From Trebonia sp963836195 (GTDB lineage Bacteria; Actinomycetota; Actinomycetes; Streptosporangiales; Streptosporangiaceae), in assembly GCA_963836195.1 (NCBI GenBank), contig CAWIIX010000015.1:1-64000 (forward strand): a stretch of DNA of 64,000 nucleotides. Reading direction: 5' to 3'. The notes under the pieces are model-generated. The model saw only the letters and a program-made list of their open reading frames with translations. It was not told the origin of the DNA and ran no database searches. How positions within the stretch are numbered: position 1 is the first letter of the stretch; the number at the start of each line of letters is the position of its first letter. Positions 49,465 to 58,040 of this stretch are shown here, in pieces. A program made the position numbers and the translations under genes.

Positions 49465-51858
49465 ATGAACAAAACGCTCCGCCATCTGGCGGGTGCAATC
49501 TCAGTCCTCGCCCTGGTGTCCTCCGGACTCGCGCTGTCAGCGGCGAATCCGATGCGAGCACACGCGGCGTGCACGGTTCCGGTGCCGCCTGCGAACGACG
49601 AGCTGACCGCCAACCCCGATGGGTCGATCACCATCGTCTTGGTGGGGAGCGCGGGTGCCACGAGCTACAACATCTACCGGGGCACCGCGTCGGGCGGGGA
49701 AGCCGCCACCGCGGTCGCGAACACGACTAGCGTGCTGTACACAGACAAGGCCGTCAGCGCCAACACCGACTACTTCTACGAGTTCACCGCGGTGAACTCC
49801 TGCGGCGAGTCCGCCCGCAGCGCGGAGGACGCGTCGAAGACGACGCCGCCGGCCCCGACCGGCGGCAGCGTGGCGGGCGTGGCGTCCGGCAGCAGCGAGA
49901 TCTACTACGGCGAAAACGCCATGTTCGGCGGGGAGGACTGGTTCCAGACGCTCACCGGCTGGTTCCCCCAGAACCTCGGCTCGTCAGGCTCCAATTCCCC
50001 CGGCCAGCAGGTCGTGGACATGGCCTACTCCACCACTGGCAGCATGACGTTCAACAACGTCGTCGTGCCGACCAGCGGCCTGTACACGATCGAATGGCGG
50101 TACGCCTTCCAGGGCGGCCTCTTCCCTAGCGTCAAGAACCGGCAGATGGGGGTCGCGGTCAACGGCACCGTCATCACGACCACCGAGCGCTTCCCGATCA
50201 CCGGCAGCTTCGACGTCTACCAGGACTCGTCCCTGCAGGCTCACCTGAACGCGGGCCGCAACTCGGTCACCTTGTTCGCGGTCACCGACCACGGCGTCTC
50301 CCGGGTCGACCAGCTCATCGTGACCCCCGCGACGGCCTCGGTCCCGAGCGGGCCGACCAACCTGACCGTCACCCCTGGCAGCGCCGGCGCGACGCTGCAC
50401 TGGACGGCCAGCACGAGCGGCAGCCCGACCTCGTACAGCATCTTCCGCGGCACCGCCACGGACGGCGAGGCCACCACGCCGGTCGGCACCGTGAGCGGCA
50501 CGACCACGACCTTCACCGACACCGGCCTGACCAACGGCAAGACGTACTTCTACAACGTCGCCGCCAACAACAGCGTGGGCGTGTCACCGGACACGAACGA
50601 GGTCTCCGTGAGCCCGGGCTCCGCCACCACTGCCCCGCCGGCGCCCTCCGGGCTCTCGGCGAACCCAGCCAATGGCGAAATCGACCTGACCTGGAACCCC
50701 AGCGCGGGCGCCACCAGCTACAGCATCTACCGCGGCACCGCACCAGGCGCGGAAGGCGCCACGCCGGTCGGCACCACCACGACGGACAGCTTCGCCGACA
50801 CCGGGCTGACCAACGGCACCGGTTACTACTACACGGTGGCCGCGAGCAACGCCGCCGGCACATCGGCGAAGACGGCCGAGACGAACACCGTGCCGACCAC
50901 CGCTGTCGCCCCCGCGCATGTCCCCTTCGGCGTCGTGATTACGACGTCAGCCGGCCAGATTAACCTCCAATGGACCTACGAGGAGAACGCGACCGGCTAC
51001 CGGATCTACCGCAGCACCACCCCGGGCGGCGAAGGCGCCACCCCGCTGGCCACCGTGACGTCGTCGTCCTACACGGACTCGGCGGTGACCAGCGGAACGA
51101 CCTACTACTACGAGATCACCGCACTGAAAGGAACGACTGAGAGCGCCCGCTCCAGCGAATACAGCGCGAATACCAGCGGCACCGGCACCGCGCCGCCGAC
51201 CCCGGCCGGCCTGGTCGCGACCGCCGGCAACGCCTCGGTGGCACTGACCTGGACCGCCAGCGCCGGCGCCACCAGCTACAGCATCTACCGCGGCACGGCA
51301 GCAGGCGCGGAAGGCGCCACGCCGGTCGGCACGTCCGCGTCGAACAGCTTCACCGACACCGGACTGACCAACGGCACCACGTATTACTACACAGTCACCG
51401 CGAGCAACAGCGCCGGCACGTCGGCGCATTCGTCCGAGGTGCACGCCATGCCCGCCGGATCGGGCGGCACCGGCACCCTGCTGTCCCAGGGCCACCCGGC
51501 CACCGCATCGTCGTTGCAGAACGCCGGGTATCCGGCTTCGAACGCCGTCGACGGGAGCCTCACGACCCGCTGGTCGAGCGCGGCCAGTGATCCTCAGTGG
51601 CTGCAGGTCGACCTTGGGGCCACGCACACCATGAGCCAGGTGACCATCGACTGGGAGGCCGCTTACGCGACGGCGTTCCAGCTCCAGACGTCCAACGACG
51701 GCACGACCTGGACGACCATCTACTCCACCACGACGGGCACCGGAGGCACGCAGACCATCCCGGTCAGCGGCAGCGGCCGCTACGTCCGCATGTACGGCAC
51801 AACGCGGGCGACCGGATACGGCTACTCAATCTGGGAGTTCCAGGTCTACGGCACCTGA
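49465..51858 (+). CDS. Secreted carbohydrate-binding protein: FN3 repeats, CBM6/35-like module and F5/8C domain
   Basis: 797 residues. Signal peptide (MNKTLRHLAGAISVLALVSSGLALSAANP), FN3-like repeat (about 42-130), CBM6/35-like beta-sandwich (about 140-290: MAYSTTGSMTFNNVVVPTSGLYTIEWRY, AHLNAGRNSVTLFA), four FN3-like repeats (about 293-665) and a discoidin domain at the C-terminus (about 670-797). No catalytic domain is visible, so it is a binder or scaffold for polysaccharide. The discoidin domain is close to that of the GH64 gene (NLTTRWSSA / SLTTRWSSA). Repeated YNIYRGT/YSIYRGT blocks show FN3 expansion. ATG 49465. Confidence 0.8.
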   Translation: MNKTLRHLAGAISVLALVSSGLALSAANPMRAHAACTVPVPPANDELTANPDGSITIVLVGSAGATSYNIYRGTASGGEAATAVANTTSVLYTDKAVSANTDYFYEFTAVNSCGESARSAEDASKTTPPAPTGGSVAGVASGSSEIYYGENAMFGGEDWFQTLTGWFPQNLGSSGSNSPGQQVVDMAYSTTGSMTFNNVVVPTSGLYTIEWRYAFQGGLFPSVKNRQMGVAVNGTVITTTERFPITGSFDVYQDSSLQAHLNAGRNSVTLFAVTDHGVSRVDQLIVTPATASVPSGPTNLTVTPGSAGATLHWTASTSGSPTSYSIFRGTATDGEATTPVGTVSGTTTTFTDTGLTNGKTYFYNVAANNSVGVSPDTNEVSVSPGSATTAPPAPSGLSANPANGEIDLTWNPSAGATSYSIYRGTAPGAEGATPVGTTTTDSFADTGLTNGTGYYYTVAASNAAGTSAKTAETNTVPTTAVAPAHVPFGVVITTSAGQINLQWTYEENATGYRIYRSTTPGGEGATPLATVTSSSYTDSAVTSGTTYYYEITALKGTTESARSSEYSANTSGTGTAPPTPAGLVATAGNASVALTWTASAGATSYSIYRGTAAGAEGATPVGTSASNSFTDTGLTNGTTYYYTVTASNSAGTSAHSSEVHAMPAGSGGTGTLLSQGHPATASSLQNAGYPASNAVDGSLTTRWSSAASDPQWLQVDLGATHTMSQVTIDWEAAYATAFQLQTSNDGTTWTTIYSTTTGTGGTQTIPVSGSGRYVRMYGTTRATGYGYSIWEFQVYGT

Positions 51859-51935
51859 CCCCTCGCTCGCAGTACCCCCGGAAGCACCCTCACGACGCCG
51901 GCCAATTGATCGGCGGCGTCGTGAGGGTGCTCCAA

Positions 51936-52015
51936 GCAGCCGGCAGTACATGGCCGTCGCCGTCGGCTTGTAACAGCGGACCTGGCAACCTCGCCTGCGG
52001 CACCGGTGGCCGCGC
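51936..52015 (+). repeat. Decayed duplicate of the GH64 gene's 3' end, copy 2
   Basis: CAGTACATGGCCGTCGCCGT...TAACAGCGGACCTGGCAACC matches the last codons and trailer of the GH64 gene (49317-49375). It lies directly after the CBM/FN3 gene and implies that a GH64 copy once ended here. Confidence 0.7.
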
Positions 52016-52027
52016 CAAAGGACAACC

Positions 52028-55000
52028 ATGCTCAAGCTATCCCCCCATGCCAAGCCCCGGCGCGGTCTGAGATCCGCGCTGCCGGCGCTGTGGACAGCGG
52101 TGCTCCTGGTAGCGGGAACGCTGTTCGCCCTCAACCTGACACCGGCGCTGGCCAGCGCGGCGCCGGTCACCGCGGCCCGGCTCGCAGCGGCGGCGCCGGC
52201 CAATACCGCGGTCACCACGTTCAAGAACGATGTCGAGCGCAGCGGCGATTTCAGCAACGAGACCATACTGAACGAGTCGAACGTCAACCAGACGCAGTTC
52301 GGCAAGCGGGTGCAGTACCCGGTCGACGGGCAGGTCTACGCGGAGCCGCTCTACCTGCCGAACCAGACGGTCAACGGCGCCGCGCACAACGTCGTGTTCG
52401 TCGCCACCGAGAACGACAGCGTGTACGCGTTCGACGCGGACGCCACCAGCGCCATCGCGCCGCTGTGGAAGGTCAGCCTGCTGCCAAGCGGCGCGACCGC
52501 GGTGTCCAACAACGTGAGCGGCTGCGGCGACCTGACGCCGCAGATCGGAATCACCGGCACGCCAGTCATCGACCCCGCCACCGACACGATGTTCGTCGTC
52601 TCCTATGACACCGAGGGCGGGAACGAGGTGTACCGCCTGCACGCCCTTAACGTGACGACCGGCGCGGACAAGTGGCCGCCGATCGTCCTGAGCGCATCGG
52701 TGCCGGGTACCGGCGTAGGCAGCTCCGGCGGCACCGTCAGCCTCAACCCCAAGACGAACCGCCAGCGGGTCAACCTGCTGCTGGAGAACGGGAAGGTCTA
52801 CGTCGGCTTCTCCTCGTTCTGCGACATCGGGGCCTACCAAGGCTGGATCCTGGCCTACAGCTACAGCACCACCGCGTTCACGCTCGCCAATTCCTACGAC
52901 GACGTACCCAACGGGAGCGATGGCGGCATCTGGAGCGGCAGCGGCGGCGGCATCGCCGGCGACCCCAGCGGCGACGTCTACTACATCAGCGGCAACGGCA
53001 CCTTCGACGCCAACACCGGCGGTCCTGACTACGGCGACAGCATGGTGAAGCTGAACGCCTCGCTGCAAGTGCAGGACTACTTCACGCCCTACAACCAGCT
53101 CTGCCTCAGCCAAGGCGACGTGGATCTCGGCGCAGGCGGGCCGCTCGTGATCCCGTCGGCCAACGTGCTCATCTCGGCGGGCAAGGAGGGGCGTCCCTAC
53201 GTTGTCAGCACGACGAGCATGGGCAAGTACACCGCCGACCCCAACCTCGTCTGCGGCGGCACCGATTCAAACAGCACGACGATAGACAAGGTGCAGCAGG
53301 AACTGCCGCCGGGGACCGTCGGGTCGCTGTTCAGCACGCCGACGCTCTGGACCAGCCCCACCGGGCAGCAGGACGTGTACTTTACCCAGTCGAACGGTCC
53401 GACCAGGGCGTTCACCTTCAGCGGGGGGAAGCTGTCCACCGCCGCGACCTCCACCTCGTCAGGAAACGGCGGCGACCCGGTCGTCTCGAGCAACGGGACC
53501 ACGGCCGGTACCGGCATCGTCTGGGACCAGGACTACGGCGGGGAACTGCACGCACTCAACCCGGCGAATCTGGCCGTCGAATACTGGAACAGCGGAATGG
53601 ACTCCAGCCGCGACGGCCTGCCCGGAGAGGTCAAGTACGCGACGCCGACCGTCGCGAACGGCGAGGTGTTCGTGGGACTGCCCGCCGGACTGGCCATCTT
53701 CGGCCTGCTCGGCACCACCCCGCCGCCACCGCCGCCGACGCCCACCGGCCTGGCCGCGACCGCGGGAAATGCCTCGGTGGCGCTGACCTGGACCGCGAGC
53801 TCGGGTGCGACCAGCTACAACATCTACCGCGGTACTACCTCGGGCGGCGAGGGCACCACGCCGGTCGCCACGATCGCATCGACCAGCTACGCCGACACCG
53901 GCCTGACCAACGGCACCAAGTACTACTACAAGGTCAGCGCGACCAACGGCGGCGGCACGTCGGCGCAGTCGAGCGAGGTGTCCGCAACACCGTCGGCCTC
54001 GTCGCCGACCAGCGTGCAGATCAGCGCCGGCGGTCCTGCCACCGGGACCTGGGCGGCGGATAAGGACTTCACCGGCGGCGCGACCTCGGCCACGACCAAC
54101 GCGATCAGCACCACCGGCGTGACCAACCCGGCTCCGCAGTCGGTCTACCAGCACAACCGGTACGGCAACTTCACCTACGCGATCCCCGGCGCCATCCCCG
54201 GGGCCACCTACACGATCCGATTGCATTTCGCCGAGGAGTACTGGACGACGGCGGGCTCGAGGACCTTCAACGTGCTGATCGACGGAACGCAGGTGCTGAC
54301 CAACTTCGACATCTTCGCCGCCGCCGGCGGGGAGTACAAGGCCGTGGTGGAGCAGTTCAGCGCGGTCGCCCCGAGCAACGGCGTCATCACCATCCAGTTC
54401 GCCACGGTCAAGGACAACGCCCAGGTCAACGGCATCGAGATCTTGTCGTCCTCGAGTCTGGCGCCACCGCCGACGCCCACCGGTCTCGCCGCGATCGCCG
54501 GCAACGCCTCGGCGATACTGTCCTGGACCGCCAGCCCGGGTGCCACCAGCTACAACGTCTACCGCGGCACGACTTCGGGCGGCGAGGGCACCACGCCGGT
54601 TGGCACCTCCACCTCGACCGGGTTCACCGACACCGGGCTGACCAACGGCACCACCTACTACTACAAGATCAGCGCGACCAACAGCGCCGGCACGTCGGCG
54701 CAGTCCAGTGAGGTGACCGCGACGCCGACGACGTCGTCGCCACCGCCGCCGTCCAGCCTGCAGATCAGCGCCGGCGGTCCGGCGACCGGGACCTGGCTGG
54801 CCGATGAGGACTTCACCGGCGGCGCGACCGCGGCGGTGACCAACGCGATCAGCACGACCGGCGTGACCAACCCGGCTCCGCAGTCGGTCTACCAGCACAA
54901 CCGGTACGGCAACTTCACCTACGCGATCCCCGGGTTCACCGCCGGGACCAGCTACACGATCCGGCTGCATTTCGCCGAGGAGTACTGGACGACGGCGGGC

Positions 55001-55198
55001 TCGAGGACCTTCAACGTGCTGATCGACGGGACGCAGGTGCTGACCAACTTCGACATCTTCGCCGCCGCCGGCGGGGAGTACAAGGCGGTGGTGGAGCAGT
55101 TCACCGCGGTCGCCCCGGCCAACGGGACGTTGACCATCCAGTTCGCCACCGTCAAGGACAACGCCCAGGTCAACGGCATCGAGATCCTGAGCGGATGA
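52028..55198 (+). CDS. Secreted PQQ-like beta-propeller protein with two FN3-malectin modules
   Basis: 1056 residues. A long basic signal region (membrane core about 20-40) is followed by a quinoprotein-type propeller (about 55-565) with blade motifs VFVATENDSVYAFDADA, GTPVIDPATDTMFVVSY and TPTVANGEVFVG. Then come FN3 (about 571-655), malectin-like (660-808), FN3 (815-900) and malectin-like (910-1056). Malectin folds bind glucose-type di- and oligosaccharides. No PQQ-dehydrogenase active-site motif was identified, so the propeller may bind ligand rather than oxidise. ATG 52028. It is followed 1 base later by the lipoprotein gene. Confidence 0.8.
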   Translation: MLKLSPHAKPRRGLRSALPALWTAVLLVAGTLFALNLTPALASAAPVTAARLAAAAPANTAVTTFKNDVERSGDFSNETILNESNVNQTQFGKRVQYPVDGQVYAEPLYLPNQTVNGAAHNVVFVATENDSVYAFDADATSAIAPLWKVSLLPSGATAVSNNVSGCGDLTPQIGITGTPVIDPATDTMFVVSYDTEGGNEVYRLHALNVTTGADKWPPIVLSASVPGTGVGSSGGTVSLNPKTNRQRVNLLLENGKVYVGFSSFCDIGAYQGWILAYSYSTTAFTLANSYDDVPNGSDGGIWSGSGGGIAGDPSGDVYYISGNGTFDANTGGPDYGDSMVKLNASLQVQDYFTPYNQLCLSQGDVDLGAGGPLVIPSANVLISAGKEGRPYVVSTTSMGKYTADPNLVCGGTDSNSTTIDKVQQELPPGTVGSLFSTPTLWTSPTGQQDVYFTQSNGPTRAFTFSGGKLSTAATSTSSGNGGDPVVSSNGTTAGTGIVWDQDYGGELHALNPANLAVEYWNSGMDSSRDGLPGEVKYATPTVANGEVFVGLPAGLAIFGLLGTTPPPPPPTPTGLAATAGNASVALTWTASSGATSYNIYRGTTSGGEGTTPVATIASTSYADTGLTNGTKYYYKVSATNGGGTSAQSSEVSATPSASSPTSVQISAGGPATGTWAADKDFTGGATSATTNAISTTGVTNPAPQSVYQHNRYGNFTYAIPGAIPGATYTIRLHFAEEYWTTAGSRTFNVLIDGTQVLTNFDIFAAAGGEYKAVVEQFSAVAPSNGVITIQFATVKDNAQVNGIEILSSSSLAPPPTPTGLAAIAGNASAILSWTASPGATSYNVYRGTTSGGEGTTPVGTSTSTGFTDTGLTNGTTYYYKISATNSAGTSAQSSEVTATPTTSSPPPPSSLQISAGGPATGTWLADEDFTGGATAAVTNAISTTGVTNPAPQSVYQHNRYGNFTYAIPGFTAGTSYTIRLHFAEEYWTTAGSRTFNVLIDGTQVLTNFDIFAAAGGEYKAVVEQFTAVAPANGTLTIQFATVKDNAQVNGIEILSG
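53740..55198 (+). repeat. Tandem FN3-malectin duplication
   Basis: The block 53740-54450 recurs as 54475-55198 with very high base identity, especially in the malectin parts (for example, 18-base stretches such as GTCGGTCTACCAGCACAA). It points to a recent tandem duplication or gene conversion. Confidence 0.8.
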
Positions 55199-55199
55199 C

Positions 55200-55673
55200 A
55201 TGAAACGACCGGTGTGGCGCTCGCTGTCCAGTTGCCTGATCGCGGCGCTTGCCGCGTGCACCGGCAGCGTCGCCACGCCGCCGTCACCCACCCGGCCAGC
55301 GTCGGTCGCGGTCACATCCGCCGCGACCGGCGCCAGCCCGGCTCAGGCGCCGCCGGCCGCCGCGCCATCAGTAGTGGCGGTGGTGACCGGCTACTACCGG
55401 GCCATCCTCGCCCGGAAGTACCAGCAGGCGTTCGGCTACCTCGCCCCTGGGGCGATCGGGCCGGACGGCCGGAGGATGACGCTGGGCTCGTTTCTCCAGC
55501 TCGCCCACATGCTGGACGGCATGGGCGGGCCGGTGACCAGCTTTTCCATCGGAGGGTTTCCGTCCGAGGTCGTGATGACCCTCCATCGGGTCAGGTACGG
55601 CCCGTACCACGCGCATCTGGGGATGGCGCGGACCAGGCACGGCTGGGCGATCACTTCCATGGACCGGATATGA
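55200..55673 (+). CDS. Small lipoprotein of unknown function
   Basis: 157 residues. Lipobox ALAAC (Cys20), a Pro/Ala/Ser-rich spacer to about 55, then one globular domain (VTGYYRAILARKYQQAFGYLAPGAIGPDGRRMTLGSF) like SnoaL/NTF2-type folds, followed by GMARTRHGWAITS at the end. ATG 55200 lies one base after the propeller gene stop, so translational coupling is likely. It probably assembles with or anchors that secreted protein. Confidence 0.7.
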   Translation: MKRPVWRSLSSCLIAALAACTGSVATPPSPTRPASVAVTSAATGASPAQAPPAAAPSVVAVVTGYYRAILARKYQQAFGYLAPGAIGPDGRRMTLGSFLQLAHMLDGMGGPVTSFSIGGFPSEVVMTLHRVRYGPYHAHLGMARTRHGWAITSMDRI

Positions 55674-55741
55674 CCTCGCCGGACCGGCGGGACGTTTGAC
55701 CCGATGTCAAACGAGTCCATACAGGCTAAGGAGAAACATCG

Positions 55742-57223
55742 ATGAGTACTCAAAGGCACATAACCCGCCGCGACGTCCTGAAGAGGGGAGGCGCACTGGT
55801 TGCGGCCGTGGCTGCCCTCGAGGCTGTCGGTCCTTTCTCCTTCCTTCCCGAGCGTGCGAATGCCGCCACAAGCCCGTCCGACACCCAGTTCGATATTTCC
55901 GCGTTCCTTTCGGTGCCACCACAGACCTACGGAAGCGGTGTGGAATTCCAGCTGCCGCCGGTTCACACTGTCTTCCTTACCGCGGCGCTCAACGGGACCC
56001 CGACGAAGCAGGGGCAGTCGGCGATCAGCCGCGCGGTGGAGGTGATCGAGGAGTTCTATCCGTGGGGCGCGGCGTCGCTGCTCACATTCGTCGCCTATGG
56101 ACTGCCGTATTTCAGCCGGCTTCCCGGCGGCCTTACGGGATCGCTCGTATCGACGCACATGCCGCGGCTTGCCTCGGATTCCAGCCGGTACGTGCTGGAA
56201 GAGGCAGTGCCCGGCCCGACCGATGTCAGCCCGGCTAATCCAGGCATCAGCAAGCTGCGCTACAACGTCGACCTGGCCATCGAGGGCAATGACGTGCTGT
56301 TCACGCTGCGCAGCGACAACGCGAGCATCCTTGCCGATGTGGTCGCGTGGTTCGGCGGGAGCAATAAGCTCAAGGGACAGACGGTCGCCTCCCCGGCCTG
56401 GGATGGCTTCCTCCGGTTCACGTCGAGCAGGAATATGTTCATTCAGATGGGGTTGCCGAAGGCACTCGCCCAGCGCAGCGGCCTGCCCTTCGCCAACTTC
56501 ATCCAGCACCAGTCGCCGATGTGGATGGGCTTCGCCGACCAGCACGTCAACGGGTCAGGGCCGGCCGCCATCTGTACGTTCGCGGGGAATTCCTCGGCGC
56601 ACCTGACGACCGCCGATGCGGGCGACTACTTCGATAACGGCTCGATTCAGCATCTGTCCCACGTCATACTCGACATGCTCCAGTTCTTTGATATGGACAG
56701 CGACACATCGCCGCCGGGTTCGGACGGTATATTCACCGAGCGCGTGCAGTACATGTTCCACGCACCGAACATCGCCGCCGGCAACGCCGATCAGTTCACC
56801 GACGGGGGAGGACCGTCCCTCCTCCCGAACGACAACCGCGGGCCGGGGTACGCCGCCCAAACCGCGCAGGGCATCGGCACGAACAGCGGAGAGCACAGGA
56901 TGGGGCACCTTTCCTGTCTCCAGCGTTCGTCGCGCGCGGCCGACGGAACCCCCATTCACCTTCGCATGGACGGGCCAGGACTCGATACCATGGATGTCCC
57001 CGGCGGCGACCTCTTGCCCAAACTCCAATTCACTGCATTCGTGCCGTCGGCCGATTTTTTTAAGACGCTGCGCGTCAACCAGGCCTCGCTGGATCTACAG
57101 CAGAAATACGGCGTGGACCCGAGCGACAACGGCCTCGAACGATTCCTCACCGCCACCCGGAGGCAGAATTTCCTCATCCCCCCACGTCGCCATCGCGGCT
57201 TTCCCCTGGTTGAGCTGACATAG
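55742..57223 (+). CDS. Tat-exported protein, possibly DUF7405/Dyp-peroxidase-related
   Basis: 493 residues from ATG 55742 behind AAGGAG. The twin-arginine signal is clear (ITRRDVLKRGGALVAAVAALEAVG), so the protein folds, perhaps with a cofactor, before export. The mature part has no second membrane segment. Late blocks HRMGHLSCLQRSSRAADGTP and RRQNFLIPPRRHRGFPLVEL resemble Tat-exported DyP-like proteins with a heme-type fold. The DyP GxxDG motif was not found, so peroxidase activity is uncertain. The gene ends in a 50-base convergent overlap with the ABC permease. Confidence 0.6.
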   Translation: MSTQRHITRRDVLKRGGALVAAVAALEAVGPFSFLPERANAATSPSDTQFDISAFLSVPPQTYGSGVEFQLPPVHTVFLTAALNGTPTKQGQSAISRAVEVIEEFYPWGAASLLTFVAYGLPYFSRLPGGLTGSLVSTHMPRLASDSSRYVLEEAVPGPTDVSPANPGISKLRYNVDLAIEGNDVLFTLRSDNASILADVVAWFGGSNKLKGQTVASPAWDGFLRFTSSRNMFIQMGLPKALAQRSGLPFANFIQHQSPMWMGFADQHVNGSGPAAICTFAGNSSAHLTTADAGDYFDNGSIQHLSHVILDMLQFFDMDSDTSPPGSDGIFTERVQYMFHAPNIAAGNADQFTDGGGPSLLPNDNRGPGYAAQTAQGIGTNSGEHRMGHLSCLQRSSRAADGTPIHLRMDGPGLDTMDVPGGDLLPKLQFTAFVPSADFFKTLRVNQASLDLQQKYGVDPSDNGLERFLTATRRQNFLIPPRRHRGFPLVELT

Positions 57224-58040
57224 CCGAGAATAGGGGATTGCGCGGCGTTAAGGCATCGCGCAGGCACAGCGCCAGGGCGCCGAGCACCAGCGCGCCGCCG
57301 GCCCAGGCGGCGAGCACGCCGAGTCCCTGCCAGGGGCTGAGCGGCAGGGCCTTCAGGCCCACGGTGGCCTGGACATAGAGCCCGGCGCCCATCGGGCCGA
57401 TCTGTTCCAGGTGCCGCTGCCAGTGCTGGTTGCCGACCACGCTGGCGACGATCGGGAACAGGTACAGCAGGCCGAGGACGAGCCCGATCGCCACCGCCGA
57501 GTCCCGCACGGCGGTGGCGATGCCGAGCGCAAGCAGCGCGATCAGCGCCAGGTACAGGACCGACCCGCCGGCGGCGCGCAGGTCGGGCCCGTCAGCCAGG
57601 GACAGCGGCGGGTAGCCGTGCGCGGCGGTGAAGCCGCGCCCGGGCAGGATCAGCCGTCCGGCCAGCACCGAACCGAGGACGGCCAGCGTGCCCGCCGCCA
57701 GCGCCAGGCCGCCGACCAGGGACGCCTTCGCGGCAAGGACGGACCACCGCCGCGGCATGGCGGTCAGCGTCACCCGGATCATGCCGCTGCTGTACTCGCC
57801 GCTGATCGCCAGCACGGCGACGATCGCGACGACCGCCTGGCCGACCTGGACGCCGGTCAGGCTGAGCTTGGCCGGGTCGGCCTGGCAGCCGGCCGACGCG
57901 CAGGTCGCGGCGGCGTCCGCGGCCGCGCTGACCGCGATCGTGAGCGCGGCCGCGGCGAGCAGCAGCCAGCCGGTGCCGGGCAGCGTCCGCAGCTTGGTCC
58001 ACTCGGCGTGCAGCGTCTCGGCCAGAGCCGGCTGGCTCAC
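57174..58040 (-). CDS. ABC-2 type transporter permease
   Basis: 288 residues from GTG 58040, which overlaps the upstream permease as GTGA. Starts ETLHAEWTKLRTLPGTGW, the typical actinobacterial ABC-2 N-terminus, followed by six helices with GEYSSGMIRVTLTAMPRRWSVLAAKA between helices 2 and 3. It is the second permease of the exporter under the adjacent two-component system. Confidence 0.85.
   Translation of the reverse strand: MSQPALAETLHAEWTKLRTLPGTGWLLLAAAALTIAVSAAADAAATCASAGCQADPAKLSLTGVQVGQAVVAIVAVLAISGEYSSGMIRVTLTAMPRRWSVLAAKASLVGGLALAAGTLAVLGSVLAGRLILPGRGFTAAHGYPPLSLADGPDLRAAGGSVLYLALIALLALGIATAVRDSAVAIGLVLGLLYLFPIVASVVGNQHWQRHLEQIGPMGAGLYVQATVGLKALPLSPWQGLGVLAAWAGGALVLGALALCLRDALTPRNPLFSAMSAQPGESRDGDVGG

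Noticed and set aside
49465..55198. Repeats in the secreted genes as a CRISPR array
   Set aside because: Periodicity is about 270-750 bases and codes for FN3 and malectin domains; no short direct repeats with unique spacers.
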